From assembly GCF_037975245.1 (NCBI RefSeq), contig NC_092577.1, positions 12,094,013-12,158,012 on the forward strand: 64,000 nucleotides of DNA, read 5' to 3'. Every line of letters starts with the position of its first letter. Position 1 is the first letter of the stretch. Positions 1 to 12,240 of this stretch are shown here, piece after piece. The DNA is from Apostichopus japonicus. Its lineage: Eukaryota; Echinodermata; Holothuroidea; Aspidochirotida; Stichopodidae. The position numbers were made by a program, and so were the translations under genes. The notes beneath the pieces are model-generated. The model was not told the DNA's origin and ran no database searches. It saw only the letters and a list, made by a program, of their open reading frames with translations.

Positions 1-1004
1 ACCTACTGTACTAATACTAGTGTAGTATCACTGCCTATACTTTGTGAATGTTATACACAATATTATAGGGCAGATGGCTCAGTGTCTTAGCTTCGGTGTT
101 TGACAGGGGCGGCCCGCCCCACTCCTCCTTTCGCCCACCCTGCCGTTTCAAACAATTTTTACCCCAGCCCCCTCCTTCATCAACCCTCGTCCTTCCTACT
201 CGCAACTCCGTGGTCAATTGGACCGCGAAAAAGTTTGCAACAGAAACTACTGTGGTATGAATGCACATTTCACATTACCAACTCTTATTGCAGAGAAAAG
301 AAACATACTGTGAGATAAATATCCTTTCAGGATCAGATATGTAAGCTCCCCACAGGATTCATAGATTGTCTCAACTCATAACATTTTCTGATCAAAACAA
401 TGATTAAAATATTACGTGATAGTCTCAGAAACAATTCAAATGCATCTTCGTACCACCAGTGATTGTTGTCAAAATGTACGTAACAAATATGAGACAAGGC
501 CTAACGGTATGATATTTGAGTGCACACATATGAGAGCCTTTACCACAAACTTTGTTATCTCTACACAGGGGAAAGTAAACGTTGCAAGTAATTGTTGTTA
601 AACAACCTACTTTGTGTTCATTGAGCACTAAACATGCAAGAATGGTTGCAGACAATCGGTAGGGACTATTAGCCAATCAAATCACGGGAATCTTGGTAAA
701 GCATCCTTGTCTATTTTTAGCATGAAAATCTCTGTAATGAAGTTTTGGTAACCCTGTACCTTGCGGTTGATTGTTATGATATATTTATTTTCAAACAAAT
801 TCAATGATCTGTAGGAGTAGGAGAACTTTTGGTTCTTGTCAGAAGAATTTTAAGATGTTCATTCAAAAATGTGTTTTGTAATGTTTTCCGTTGACCTAGT
901 TGTGAGTGTGTACTTGGGGTTTGCAAGCAATTTGAAGATTTTGCGTCCCTGGCCAAAACATTGCATCCCGGACCCAGAATCCTGTGTTCGTAACAATGCT
1001 GGAA

Positions 1005-1188
1005 TACTTTCGTTATTGCTGTTATCTTAGACCACATGGTAGCCTAACTCAATGGGAATATCTTGCCTAACCATAGGTTTGCCAAAAAAAAAAAATCACA
1101 CTGCGTAGTATTTGGGTAATAAATAAGGAACCGTGTAGTATCGCGTCGGGCGGGTATCCGGGTACCTGGATACCTCGTGCAAACCCTA
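1005..1188 (-). mobile_element. Fragment related to the 21513-22711 hAT element
   Basis: Reverse-complement similarity to 21513-21700: shared segments include the A-tract, ttacc-rich block, cgcgtcgggcgggta and a terminal cgtgcaaaccct, equivalent to the TIR of the other copy. The opposite end is not recognisable, so this is a partial copy. Confidence 0.6.
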
Positions 1189-1783
1189 TTTGAAAACAGT
1201 AATAACATGGTTATATGCTAAACTAATAAAGCTTTGGTTGACACAATCAGATTGAGCACCAAAATGTTTTGTTTTGTATTATTTGTGTTCATTTTCAATT
1301 TTGGTGGAAAATTTGGAAGGACTACCAAGTTTTTTGCAGGACTACCAAATATTTGAAAATCCTTGAAACTGGTAGTCCTTCGGACAACCTTCTCAAATTC
1401 CTGAAAATCCAACACTGAAAAGGTAACTGTAAGTTTTGTACATTGTGGTTAGGTTTGTACATTGAAGTTAGATGAGTGCATGGAGGTTAGGTTTGTACAT
1501 TGCGGTTAGGTTTGTACATTGGATTAAGGAGACCTATAATACATTACCATAGGATATGAATCTCATTGTGGTAAAACAAGTAATTAAAAGGAGACCAATG
1601 TACTGTGATTAATGATTCCACATTTCTATATGCTGGTCTGGTTTGCTTGAAAAGTGGATTTCCAAATTTCTTGATTAAAGATAGAAACCGTGACATGGGA
1701 AGAGGGTAACAATTCTTCAAGATTCACTGGGTAAAAAAGAAACCATAAATATGATTTAGTGGCAGCATCTCTGAATAACTTAC

Positions 1784-1895
1784 CTCTGGTCGGTCCATGA
1801 GCTGCTTTGCCAACCACCATCTGTACGGCGTGGGGCATATCGGTGATCTGCTGCCCTCGCCTTTCTTTGACTGTTTAAGTTCGGGGTGTTCCGTG
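1784..1895 (-). CDS. UBTF: UBTF exon 7, start of HMG box 2
   Basis: 112 nt, acceptor cattaaag, donor gtaagt. It encodes TEHPELKQSKKGEGSRS and then CPTPYRWWLAKQLMDRPE. The HPEL motif aligns with HPDL after box 1, and the rest opens HMG box 2. The acceptor lacks a strong pyrimidine tract, but it is the only nearby AG whose phase restores the HPEL reading. I see no further UBTF exon in 1-1783. Confidence 0.8.
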
Positions 1896-4800
1896 CTTTA
1901 ATGATATCAAAGAGAATTGAAAAACTAAGAACAATCAGGGATGTAAGTGCAGCCCCCCAAAAAAATACGGAAAACTATTCGGAGACCCCGGGTGAATGCC
2001 GTCCTAACACATCCTACTCCTAGCTCTGACTACATACACACTATCGTTATGTTAGGCTAGCTCAAAAGTATTAGCACTAACACATCCTACTCCTAGTTCT
2101 GACTACTTACACACTAACATTATGTTAGGCTAGCTTAAAGTTACAAATACGTCGCTGCGAACTCCGAAATAAAAAACAGTCTCACATTCGAATGCGATCA
2201 CGAAAATCAACTATCATATGCGTATCCCGTAGATTTCTGCCGCTCACAAATATCACAAGCGTTAATTCCAAAACTTATGTCGAGCACCAGCAATTAAGAA
2301 GATGTGAATTAGGCAAGGTTTTTCAACGACAGAAATGAGCTATGGCGATTTGAAGTTTACACGTACGCAACGATGTTCACATGGCACAATGTTGTACATT
2401 GCAATGCGATGTGTAACAGGAAATGGTATTTTGGTTGATCGATGAGTGAAAATTGAAGTTAGCTTGCTGCAACGGGCCAGGCATTTTTGCCGCATTGTGT
2501 CTTTGATATTCGTACAATTTTGTGGAAACTTAATTGGAATTTAAAAAAAAACGGATTTCCGTAAAATTACGGAAGACTTACATCCCTGAATAATGGAGCA
2601 GTAGTGTCACTCAAACTTATATTCAAATGGTCTGGAATTATTCAGCTTCACCACTCACTCTCAAAAGAAAATTGAAGATTCCAAGCAAACCTTATATAAG
2701 GGATATATATTCCAGTGACTGGAGTTAATTGTTTGACAAAGTTGTTGGAAATAAACTATATTTAAATATAAAACATAAGTGGAAAAATCAACAAACAATT
2801 CTCCTTAACTGGAGATATCTGTTATGAACTACTACTTCCATTTGACAGATCCCACAGGTTTACAAATTCCTTTTCACAAACAAGGGGAAGGCTTGAGCAA
2901 GTCTAAATATAAAAATAATAAGTCACATCTGCTTTAATTTTCATTGGGTTTTATCATTTATAACAAATGTTTAGGATCTTTCATGCAGACTGCTTTCGTA
3001 AATACTACTTCTAGAATATTGTATCTCTTTACACGACCAATAATGATTACATTTGATGTCAGTGTCCACACTGTTAACATTCTATCATGAAAATATGAAA
3101 AAAGTAAAACACAGAGAAGTCAAATGTTTCAGACTCTAGTGGCATTATGACATCACACATAAAAAGGCATTGAAGACTCGCCCCAAACCGTGTGCAGCCA
3201 TCTGAAAAAGTTAACTTTCCGTTGATTGCAAGTGACGTTTTGCTTGTGTCGCTACAAAATGCAGACAGTAATGAAACAAGATACCTTGTTATCTTTAGCT
3301 GGACCTGAGATGTCCATCGCTGTATCGTTTATACACTGTGCTGTGGGTATTGACCGCAGCTGTATGTACTGACTGTACACTAGTGTCTAATCACCGACGG
3401 TAGCAAGCTGTGTGTGTATTTCCTGGGATCGATGGTGGTGTCTAACACTTGTTACACCTCATTGGAAACTAGGTCAGATAACCGGCATTAGATGTTTCTT
3501 TTTAAATAATGACAGCCCCTATACTCAACTTTGAATATCTCCCAAATTTGGCACAAGACTTGTGTCTTAGCTGTCAAATAACTGTCACATAGCTGTCACA
3601 TAGCTAACCTATGACGCAACCTAAAGATTGCAGTTAGGTTTGTGTATACATGCTTTTAACATTATAGTGTACAGTATGTTGAGACATAAGAGGCAGGGGA
3701 TAATAAACTGAAGAAATTGAAACAGAAATATATAAAAATGCAATCATACTAGAACTCTGTTTTCTTCACGTCATAATCCTTCATCTCCGCTGCATATTTG
3801 GTCACATATTTTTGCTGATGGAAGAGAAAGAGAGATATGTCACATGATAAGGTAGCTCAAGGTAAAAGCTTTATTTTAAAGCACATTCCACTCTGAAAGA
3901 CTCCATCAAGCTGGAGAATTACTTCACCCAAAATGGGAGTTGTAATTGCTCAAAAGCTGGTGTTCTATTTGCCAAACATTTACATCTCTTCTACAGTGTA
4001 CTGTACATATATTGGTCAGCCTCATTATTTTGCTCAATTTTCTTTGGATAACCAAATTTGCCAATCGGACAACCAGAGAAATCTTTAAAAGCTTTGCCCT
4101 AATATATAAATACTTAACTTCCAATATTAGTTCCTATGTAGCACAGTCTAGGGAATAATTTAGTATTCAAAGTTTGTGTAGGGGTTGGAAGATTCTGTAT
4201 GTCTCATATCAGATTCATATGGTTCCTATGTAAAATACATATGGTTCTTGTGTAAAATACATATGGTTCCTATGTAAAATACATATGGTTCCTGTGTAAA
4301 ATACATATGGTTCCTGTGTGATACAACTGCTATGCATCTTTGCATTTGCAGAGCAATTTGCCAATTTTGTGATAGGATACCAGATAAATTATCCCTACAT
4401 GCACATGGTATTACAGAGAGAGGGAGGGAGAATCTGAACAAGTATTGCATATTTAAAATCATCTACATCTCTTCAATCTTTTAATGCAATTTGCATGTAA
4501 CGAAAAAGTACAAAATGACACCGATAAACAGCATTTTTTCCGACCAATCTCAAACCAGAGATTTATGGGTTTAATACAAAATATTGGAGAGGACAAACCT
4601 TTTTCTTTTCTGGCAAAGTTTTGTACTTCTCGGACAGCACCTGGCTGATCTTAGTCTGGGAAAACGATGGGTTTTTCTCTTTGACCGATTTGTGTTTTGC
4701 CGAGTAATACTGGAAAAATGGCGTCAAGGGTTTTTTCGGCATATTGGGATACAGCTGTAAGTAGATGAGAGACGCTAGGTTAAAACAAAGGATGGGAATA

Positions 4801-7800
4801 CATTCATAACATTAATGACTTATGCACAACAGCAAAACATGGAAAAGAACATACTACAGTTTAAAGATAATACACTGAAAACCCTGGTGTACTTGGCATG
4901 AGTTATCTCCCCAAAGAACAATTCTACCTAAAGAACAATACTTCCTGAACTCCCTAAAGAACAATACTCCCTGAACTCTCTTAAAGAAGGATAATCCCTA
5001 AAGAACAATACTCTGTAAAGTCCCTAAAGAACAATACTCTATGAAGAACAATACTCCCTAAAGAACAATACTAAGTAACTAAAGAACTAATGCTCCATGA
5101 ACTCCGTAAAGTAAAGTACTCCCTAAAGAACAATACTCCCTAAAGAACAATAGACAGCAAAAAGAAGAAATCCTTACGATCTCATCAACAGGTAAGAAAG
5201 TTCAAAGAAAGTGATGAAATGGGGCAACTGGTACAACCTACCCCTACACAGTGCACCTCTTGTATCGTTAAGCAATATAATATAAAATAAACAAAGAAAC
5301 TATTAGAAATGAATATTAGTTTCTCTTGAGTGTGGGGTGAGGAATTTGTTAATCATGTTTGTGTGTTAAAACAATTGCTTCTGAAACAACCAGGTATAGT
5401 GGTGCCCTCTACAACTGTACACTTTTTAAATATGAGTAAATAAAAAAAACTGATATTTTTGAATGTCATAAATAGATCTTTAGAAAATCATACTGAATAA
5501 GGGGTTAATCAACGGTCTAGCTTGCGTTACTCACAGGATTAATGCACGATCAGGGGATAATGCAAGCGATGCACGAGGGCGGAGCCCGAGTGCATCCAGC
5601 GATAGCATTAACACCCGGAGTGCATTAATCATGTGAGTAACACACGCTAGACCGTTAATTAACCCCGTTCATTCATACACTACCATTTGTGTGGGAGAAA
5701 AATCATAAAACGAAACATTTTTGGTTACATATAACCAAAGATTTATTAAAGTGATGCCCCGTAATTTTACCGTGCGTTACTCATAGGATTAACCACGGTC
5801 AGCTGACCTGAATGGACCAATAGGATTTAGGAATCTTTACTAAGTATGAATGAACACATGTTCACCAATGCTGTTGGTTGTGTTCTCCTAAGTTACATTC
5901 TACTTTTGCACACTACTTACAGCACTCAGCTTGGGGAGGTATGTAGTGTTGTTAACCATATCGAGGGCCTCGGTCACAATTTCAGTTGCATTCTTGTACT
6001 TCCGAATCTATAAAGAACAAGGCAAAGAACAAGCCATGAACACAAAATACCAACGCAGAATACATCAAATATCAGTGCAGAATAAATCAAATATCAAAGC
6101 AGAATACATAAAATATCAACGCAGAATACACAAAATAAAAATGCAGAATACACAAAATATCAACGCAGAATACATCAAATATCAGTGCAGAATGCATCAA
6201 ATATCAGTGCAGAATACATCAAATATCAACGCAGAATAAATCAAATATCAAAGCAGAATACATAAAATATCAACGCAGAATACACAAATTATCAACGCAG
6301 AATACACAAAATATCAACGCAGCATAATGCTAATTTCTATCTGGATCAAGAATCATGCTAATAGGTATGCACAATACAATGGTAGTCATCGAGGATCCAA
6401 TTTCTGTGACAGCAACCAAAATCAGCAATGGTGGTCATCTGTCCGGGTGTTTGACACACAACAAAATCAGAATGCATTGTACCGAACTACCCATGTACCC
6501 ACGAGCTTCCTAAAAACTACCTTGTTTGATCCCTACCATCCTCCCTCCCTCCCTCTCCCATCTTCTTCCAGCTAGAGTCTAGACTCTCTTCACAACTTCA
6601 TAGAATATTGGATACATCTTGTCAACAAAGCTAAATAATTACATCAGCTTGAATCAACTCCCTCTCCCCCTGCCTCCCTTCCTCTCCCATCTTCTTCCAG
6701 CTGGAGTCTAGACTCTATTCACAACTTCACAGAATAGTGGATACATATATGTCAACAAAGCTATTCCAATATCTACTTACATCAGCTTGTATGAGCTCCC
6801 ATTCCTGTTGGCATTCTTTGGGGGAGAACTGTTTAAAGGCCACCTTCTCCCAGTTTACCTTCGATATGGTGGATTTGTACGAACGGGTGTCTCTCTTTGG
6901 TAACTGTAGTTTCAAGTTACTGACAAGAGTCACCCTGTCGTCCATTTTGAAAGGGGTATCTGGTGACAGAAAATGTAATCTTTTATTGAAGAGAAAAATA
7001 TTCCACACTGCTAGCTGAAAACCCCATCTCAATATCATGCCCATAACTTGAGATATGTTTGATTGAATGTGACCGATTTTGACTGGCTAAACCCTCAACT
7101 ACTCCAGGAAGTGGGATCACAGCAGGGGGGGTCCTTGATGTCATCTTGGCTAATCCTCTTTGGAAGCTTTACTTAGACTATTATAAGCTTCTTGTTGATT
7201 TTATCCTTGAAACCTGATTCATTTGGAATATTTGCATAGCTGTCAAAGATCTCTGCACTTAGAATTTCATAAAAAAATATATATATTTTTGTAGAAATAT
7301 TCCTTTAGTTTGTGAATAAATGATTGAGATATTATAAAGAAAAACAAAGACATTGAAGCTGAAGTGTCATGTTGACATCATCCATTTTGCTGTTGCCAGA
7401 TGCATAATTTAGAAAATATCACTAAATTTTAACCAGAATGCAAAACTGCATTGTGGTTTCAATGACGTAACATGAGCAGTTTTCTTCATGAATCTGACGT
7501 AATGTATAGTGAGGGTGTATAGGTTTACAGGGTTTCACGATTTGACCTCTGATGACCCCAAATGACCTTTCACCTCAATCAAAAACAACAGACTTTTTGT
7601 ACTTTATTTGGTATTTCTACACACTAACTATGAAGTTGGTCTGACCTTCCCTTCTTGAGATATTGTGTTTACAAGGTTTTCACAATTTGACCCCTGGTGA
7701 CCCCAAATGACCTTTGCCCTCCACCAGAAACAATAGGCTTCTAAAAACAAGAGGCTTCTAAAAACAATGTGGTACTCCTACACACTAAATATGAGGTCTG

Positions 7801-10800
7801 CCTATGATTCCCTTCTTGAGATATCGAGTTTAATTACTAGGCTTTCACAATTTGACCCCTGGTGATCCTAACTGACCTTTGACCTCCACCAAAAACAATA
7901 GGCTTCTTGTACTCAATGTGTTACTTCCACACACTAACTATGAAGTTGGTCCGACCTTCCCTTCTTGAGATATCATGTTTACAAGCTTGGCGTCACAAAC
8001 ACACGCACATACACACACTTACATATGCCATCATGAATTCATAGGTTAAGATTATCATCGAAACCAAAAATTCATATCTTTACAATACAAAATGCTACGA
8101 GGAATTGGTTTTCAGTTAGATTCAGAAATTGTTTTAGCAGTTTTCTCCAGCAATCAACTTTAGCCACCAGAATATTCTTTTAAATTCTATTACAAAGCAG
8201 ATAAAGCCTTAAATTGTAATATTCAGGTTATAAATATCCTAATATACAATGAGTATGATATGTCAAAATCTATGGCTATTAAAAGCTCCAGTAAAAAGTG
8301 GTGTTTAAGATGATTGGTTGAGTTGTGGGGGGGGGTGGGGGAGGTGATACCAACACAGTGGTGTATTCATCAGTTCTTCCTGAAGGAATTATGTGAGTTG
8401 GGCCAGTTGGCTTATCCTGAATGTTTTTTTTTTTAACATTAATAAGCATTTTGCATGACATCCCAGGCTGTCCAATGTGAGTAGCGAAGGGTTCACCTGC
8501 TAACGGTAACTTGCAGTTCATATGTCAAGAATTTATAGAGAAATGATGTGGTGTTATCACTCAGCAATACCACCTTTACAAGAGCTTTATTTCTGCATTG
8601 GGGAGTCACAATTAAAAGAAAAACACCATACAATTCAACCCCAAGACAAAGATATCAAAATATAAAAAAAATAAAAGGAATAACTTAATTAGCAGAGATG
8701 ATCATTTTAATACACACCAACTTTTTGGACCTTGGCAGCCGCCTCTTCCCCAGCATCAGTAGCGTGGCTTCTTTTGCGACCTGTAAGAGAACATCCATAA
8801 ATAAATTGATTCTGAAGGGATACTTTCTTGGACACTATAATCTGTAGTTCATATCATTTCATTTTGTGATCTTGTTTATACTTTGAGCAATTTTACAGTT
8901 GGTGTGGATTGGAATTCATAACACAAATAATATTCCAAACATTTAAACCAATCTGACTTTTCCCTTTTTCAGATAAGTGGTGTCACAAGAAAATGCCCAA
9001 AGCCAAATTACAGATTGTTTTTTCTTCACCTTCAAGTATAATACTTTTGCCTTTGAAGTTAATTTCATGTTTATACTGGCTTCTGCTAGAAGAGTTAAAA
9101 GCACCTTGTCGTACAAGGAGTGACCCTCATGAAACAAGCAAGTATTGGGTGTGATATCCTCTCAATATCTGTATGAGCTTGTTTAGTCAAGTCACCGTTC
9201 ACTGTACCTGGCAAAGTATTAAAGGCATTGAAGACTCGCCCTAAGCCGCTTGCGGCGCTCTGAAAAAGTTAACTTTCTGTTGCTTGCATGGGAAGTTTTC
9301 TTCTTGTCGCTACAAAATGCAGACAGTAATGAAACGTGATACCTTATTATCTTTTATCAAGACCTGAGATGTCCATCGCTGCTATGTACACTGTGTTGTG
9401 GGTATTGACCGTAGCTGTATGTATTGACTGTACACTAGTGTCTAATTACCAACTGTAGCAACCTGCTGTGTGTGTATTTTCTTGCATCAATGATACTGAT
9501 AGTCTAACAAATCTATTACACCTCATTCGAAACTAGGTCAGATTACCGGCATTAGACGTTTCTTTTGGCACGAGTCTCCACACCCTAATAAGGGTGAAAA
9601 GTATGGAATATGGATTTTCTCTTAAGGTAGTAGGTCCACTGTTGACTACAAATGAGACAAACCTACCCAGATCCACCCAGTATTTGAATATTTGTTGATT
9701 ACACTGCAATAACTATTTAGAGTTACATAAGTCATTGTTAGTTATTTCTGATCCTATCATTTTTTATTACTTTACATACTCAGGGCATATATTTCAAAGA
9801 TTTTTTCTGGTCATAAATCCCTCAGACAACCAAGTCTTACCTTGTGGTTGTAAACAGCATGTAGCAAACCAACAAAGAAAGACCAATACGTTACATTCAT
9901 TGTAGGAGAGATAGAGTGTAGGTTTGCTTAATAGAACCCAAGCTTTGGGGGAGGGGGGGGGGGGATTTCATAGTCCTACCTGTATTTGTGTTTCAACTCA
10001 GTATCTCCAAAGTGATGAATGGCAGTAACAATTTCTTATTTATCTGATTGGAGGTATTTAAGCTACAATGCACTCTTTATTGAGGTCAAGTAAACAACCA
10101 GCTATCCAACAGACGACCTCCAAACGCTGATTTGGGTTTGACAACAGAAAGTTGGTAGTCTCGGATGACCTATATAATGTTTGCCCTGCATGCTGGAACA
10201 CATTGCTTCGATAGTTTAGTACTGTCTTACAACCACAGTGGCAAATCGCTGATGTTTGCTTCCTGACGATTCTGGCTAATTTTGCATTGATACTGAAGGT
10301 GGGAAGCTGATTGTCGCATCTGTATTGATCATCATTTTTGCATAATTTATAACAATGGATTTATCAGGTTTGGTTACTGTCTCTACACTAGGACTCCTGC
10401 CAGGCGAAAGTGTGGTATATTAGATACATTATGTGTACAGTGTGTATGTATGTGTACGTATACCTATTTACTCATTTTGTGATCTAACAACCAATTGCAG
10501 ATCAGACTCGGACTCAGCCAGGCGCGTAGCCAAAGGGGGGCAAAGGGGGCAGCCGCCCCCCCCTTGAGCATATTTTTTACAAAATTTTTTAAGGTTTTTA
10601 TGATATTGCTAGTATTTTTAAAAAAGAGAAAATGCTAAGATGCAACTAACAAGGCATGGGGAGTGCCATTTCCGGCGATCTGGGAGGCATTTACAGCCAA
10701 AATTTTCTTGTACGCTTCGCGCCAATCATGGTGGCGCTACGCTTAGATAGTTTGCAATGCCGAATCTACAGTTTCGCCCCTCGCTTGGCAAATTCCTGGC

Positions 10801-11750
10801 TATGCGCCTGGACTCGGCTCAGTGTTGGACACAATGGGCCGGGTGGGGGTTGGGGATGCACTCATTGGAATTGGAAAATACGTTTCTGAGCCAGAGACAA
10901 ACTGAGATGTGTCTTGTTCATAGTGGCAATTAAGTTAGCATTGCCTAACTTAAGTAAGTTGCAGTTGGCTTGATAGATTTTGCCGAGAAAAAAATAAGTT
11001 TCATCAATATAAGGAGAGTACAGATGGCCTACTCGATGCCAGCTATTTGTGAAGGATCCTAAACCCTAGTATCGTGAATACAGAGCTACAGTCGCACCCA
11101 GCAAACTGCACGTTTTTTCGTAGATATTTGTAGCAGATAAAACTTGTTAGATTCTCTACAAATACGTAAATGTAGGGTTATAATACACCCTGTGTCCTGA
11201 GAACCCAAAGCCTGATTGAAGACGTCATAAATACTTGTAAAGTTGTACATAGAAAGAAAAGCTTCGGTTCTCACATTTGCCATGTTTGTTGTGAAAAAGA
11301 TAAGAATCTACAATCTTAACCTATAACCAACAATCGATGGACTAATGATAGCAGTTTTTCCGTTCTTGTCATATTGGAGATTGTTCTCATGAACAATATT
11401 AACGTACTGGCCTACAATACTACGGCCTATTTTGGTACTAACCTATACAGTGTATGTCGTACTTAACAGAGTATGCCAGCACGCCGTCATACAAACCGAA
11501 CGTTAGGCATGTGTGACTCGATAGTCACTACGCCACGGTAATGCAGAACACGCGGTTGTTTTAGATCCAATGTCCGCAATGAAGTTTCTCACAAAATAAG
11601 CCCTAGCGCATTAAAAATATGCAGTGAAATTACACACACATGTTAAGCAATGCCTCTTTATTCAGATTGCTTGATAAATACTTCAATACCTACTTCGATT
11701 CCGTAATTTGGTGATCATTACGAATGTTACTTACCATTTGATTCAGCCAT
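1784..11750 (-). CDS. UBTF: UBTF, RNA polymerase I upstream binding factor, 5' part of gene (partial)
   Basis: Joined exons (minus strand, in order): 11735-11750, 8718-8780, 6781-6959, 5921-6007, 4599-4754, 3750-3814, 1784-1895. Together they make 678 nt, 226 codons, with all splice phases closing. The product is the HMG-box architectural factor that binds rDNA promoters and enhancers in the nucleolus with SL1 and Pol I. About residues 30-115 match the UBF N-terminal dimerisation region (WEKVAFKQFSPKEC, then RKYKNATEIVTEALD). About residues 121-189 are a complete HMG box 1 (PKKPLTPFFQYYSAKHK ... LPEKKK). A second HMG box opens near residue 209 (CPTPYRWWLAKQLMDRPE) and is cut by the next intron. 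I chose the start because ATG 11748-11750 opens a 16-nt exon whose phase fits exon 2. The remaining boxes and acidic tail lie left of the window. The family call is strong; the first two exons rest on splice phase more than on similarity. Confidence 0.88.
1936..2588. mobile_element. Inverted-repeat element, CAGGGATGTAAGT termini
   Basis: It begins CAGGGATGTAAGT and ends ACTTACATCCCTG, a perfect 13-bp inverted terminal repeat, with further subterminal similarity (tacggaaa). It has no coding capacity and no convincing target-site duplication. Internally a ~78-bp segment (about 2008-2163) is tandemly doubled. It lies in the UBTF intron between exons 6 and 7. hAT-like by terminal sequence only. 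Confidence 0.65.
3162..3505 (+). repeat. Dispersed repeat, copy 1
   Basis: About 340 bp starting ggcattgaagactcgcc, matching 9223-9565 in the same orientation at roughly 85% by eye, including cgctacaaaatgcagacag and gacctgagatgtccatcgc. No terminal inverted repeats or coding sequence seen; class unknown. Confidence 0.6.
3750..3814 (-). CDS. UBTF: UBTF exon 6, end of HMG box 1
   Basis: 65 nt after a pyrimidine-rich acceptor ending ccatcag. It encodes QKYVTKYAAEMKDYDVKKTE and F, the third helix and end of box 1. It ends phase 2 (TA|gtatga); the tyrosine codon is completed by the first base of exon 7. Confidence 0.85.
4216..4320 (+). repeat. 22-bp minisatellite, about 5 copies
   Basis: Unit catatggttcctatgtaaaa plus ta, with alternating c/t and a/g variants. 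In the UBTF intron between exons 5 and 6. Confidence 0.9.
4599..4754 (-). CDS. UBTF: UBTF exon 5, HMG box 1
   Basis: 156 nt, 52 codons, acceptor cttacag, donor gtttgt. It starts LYPNMPKKPLTPFFQYYSAK and ends YKTLPEKKK, the canonical UBF HMG box 1 with its PKKPLTP entry and aromatic core. Phase 0 at both ends. Confidence 0.95.
4910..5152 (+). repeat. Irregular minisatellite
   Basis: Repeats of ctaaagaacaatactccc with variable spacers, interrupted by variants. UBTF intron. Confidence 0.8.
5501..5666. mobile_element. Palindromic (foldback) MITE
   Basis: Arms of about 46 bp: ggggttaatcaacggtctag at 5501 and its near-complement ending aacccc at 5666, separated by ~75 bp. The arms also share acgcta/gcttgcg and gattaatgcac blocks. 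A partial copy of the arm sequence recurs near 5755-5800. No clear target duplication. Confidence 0.6.
5921..6007 (-). CDS. UBTF: UBTF exon 4, linker to HMG box 1
   Basis: 87 nt, 29 codons, acceptor ttatag, donor gtaagt, phase 0 at both ends. IRKYKNATEIVTEALDMV matches the VRKFRTLTELILDAQEHV segment that precedes HMG box 1 in vertebrate UBF. Confidence 0.9.
6045..6326 (+). repeat. 22-bp minisatellite, about 13 copies
   Basis: Unit atatcaacgcagaatacatc plus aa. It directly adjoins the acceptor side of UBTF exon 4. An open reading frame through it is a by-product of its low stop-codon content. Confidence 0.9.
6552..6800 (-). repeat. Tandem duplication copying UBTF exon 3 end and donor
   Basis: The block from tcttcttccagct to atcagctt occurs at 6561-6650 and again at 6690-6788. 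The right copy contains the true donor and last ~20 nt of exon 3. The left copy is a diverged version with aattac|atcagcttgaat, so its donor would read gtaatt. It lies wholly in the intron on the minus strand. Confidence 0.8.
6781..6959 (-). CDS. UBTF: UBTF exon 3, N-terminal dimerisation region
   Basis: 179 nt, acceptor caccag, donor gtaagt. It encodes a segment including MDDRVTLVSNLKLQLPKRD and NWEKVAFKQFSPKECQQEW, which aligns with the UBF dimerisation region. A degenerate copy of its 3' end and donor lies in the following intron at about 6640-6663 (see the duplication entry). Confidence 0.9.
7400..7990 (+). repeat. Dispersed repeat with ~150-bp internal tandem copies
   Basis: Three imperfect units built on cacaatttgacccctggtga and ccttcccttcttgagatat, beginning near 7540, 7677 and 7843, preceded by a unique head at 7400-7540. 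An inverted copy of the head and part of a unit lies at 40385-40600. Confidence 0.75.
8718..8780 (-). CDS. UBTF: UBTF exon 2
   Basis: 63 nt between acceptor ttacag and donor gtgtgt. It encodes GRKRSHATDAGEEAAAKVQK and then V, a charged linker. It is phase 1 at both ends, joining exon 1 and exon 3 without a frameshift. There is little direct homology, as expected for the variable UBF N-terminus. Confidence 0.65.
9223..9565 (+). repeat. Dispersed repeat, copy 2
   Basis: Second copy of the 3162-3505 repeat, in UBTF intron 1. Same order of blocks, with small indels (for example a shortened stretch near 9385). Confidence 0.6.
10519..10810. mobile_element. hAT-type MITE (CAGGCGCGTAGCC termini)
   Basis: 292 bp with termini CAGGCGCGTAGCC and GGCTATGCGCCTG (12 of 13 complementary), flanked by 8-bp duplications gactcagc (10511-10518) and gactcggc (10811-10818), one mismatch. 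It contains a tgccatttccggcgatctgg block shared with the 16379-16757 element. Non-coding; in UBTF intron 1. Confidence 0.85.
11735..11750 (-). CDS. UBTF: UBTF exon 1 (start codon)
   Basis: Sixteen coding bases, reading M-A-E-S-N plus one base, followed by a consensus donor (gtaagt, 11729-11734). Phase 1 matches exon 2. It is too short to recognise by similarity, so the call rests on position, donor and phase. Confidence 0.65.
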
Positions 11751-12240
11751 TTTGATGGGATTTGAAAATAAGCAGTTGATAGCCCTGATATCTGCCGGGG
11801 CGACCCGGCTAGATGTCACTGTTGAACTACGTACAGCGGACCAATCAACAAGAAGCGCGAGAGTTGAATTCGTTTAAGTGAATTATCACCAGGCCAACTT
11901 ACACTACAGGAGGATCAGATTATTCAGATACATACCTCAAAGTATAAAAGTTAAACAAAATAAAATCGGGGTTTTAGACGATTCGATTTCGCTGATGAAC
12001 TTACCTTTCATTTTGTCTGTATCCTTTCCCTATGAGACCAAGACGTGCAGACGACAGCAACCGGGATCAAGATCGACGGCCCGGCCGGGCATGCGCAGCG
12101 GCCAACCGGTACAAACCTGCAGCAGGAACGACTGCTTTATCAAGTTTCGCGCCATTGCCTTCGAATCTCACAGGAAGGAGTGTATCGCCGTGTGTTATGC
12201 AGTGAAGCCTTGAAAAATGTGAGGGCGCTTTGCTTTGTAC
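11751..12240. promoter_or_regulatory. Candidate bidirectional promoter between UBTF and PI4KB
   Basis: This lies directly upstream of the UBTF start and on the 5' side of PI4KB. A CCAAT box at 11841-11845 sits 91 bp upstream of the UBTF ATG. An NRF1-like GCATGCGCAG lies at 12089-12098 and an E2F-like TTTCGCGC at 12145-12152. CpG is denser at about 12040-12200 than in the surrounding AT-rich sequence. The PI4KB first exon and transcription start were not located, so sharing by both genes is inference. Confidence 0.45.

Noticed and set aside
66-115. tRNA-like gcagatggctcagtgtcttagc
   Set aside because: Only a weak box A; no box B or cloverleaf follows.
5931-6239. Plus-strand open frame of 102 codons
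   Set aside because: It is antisense to UBTF exon 4 and then runs through the 22-bp minisatellite.
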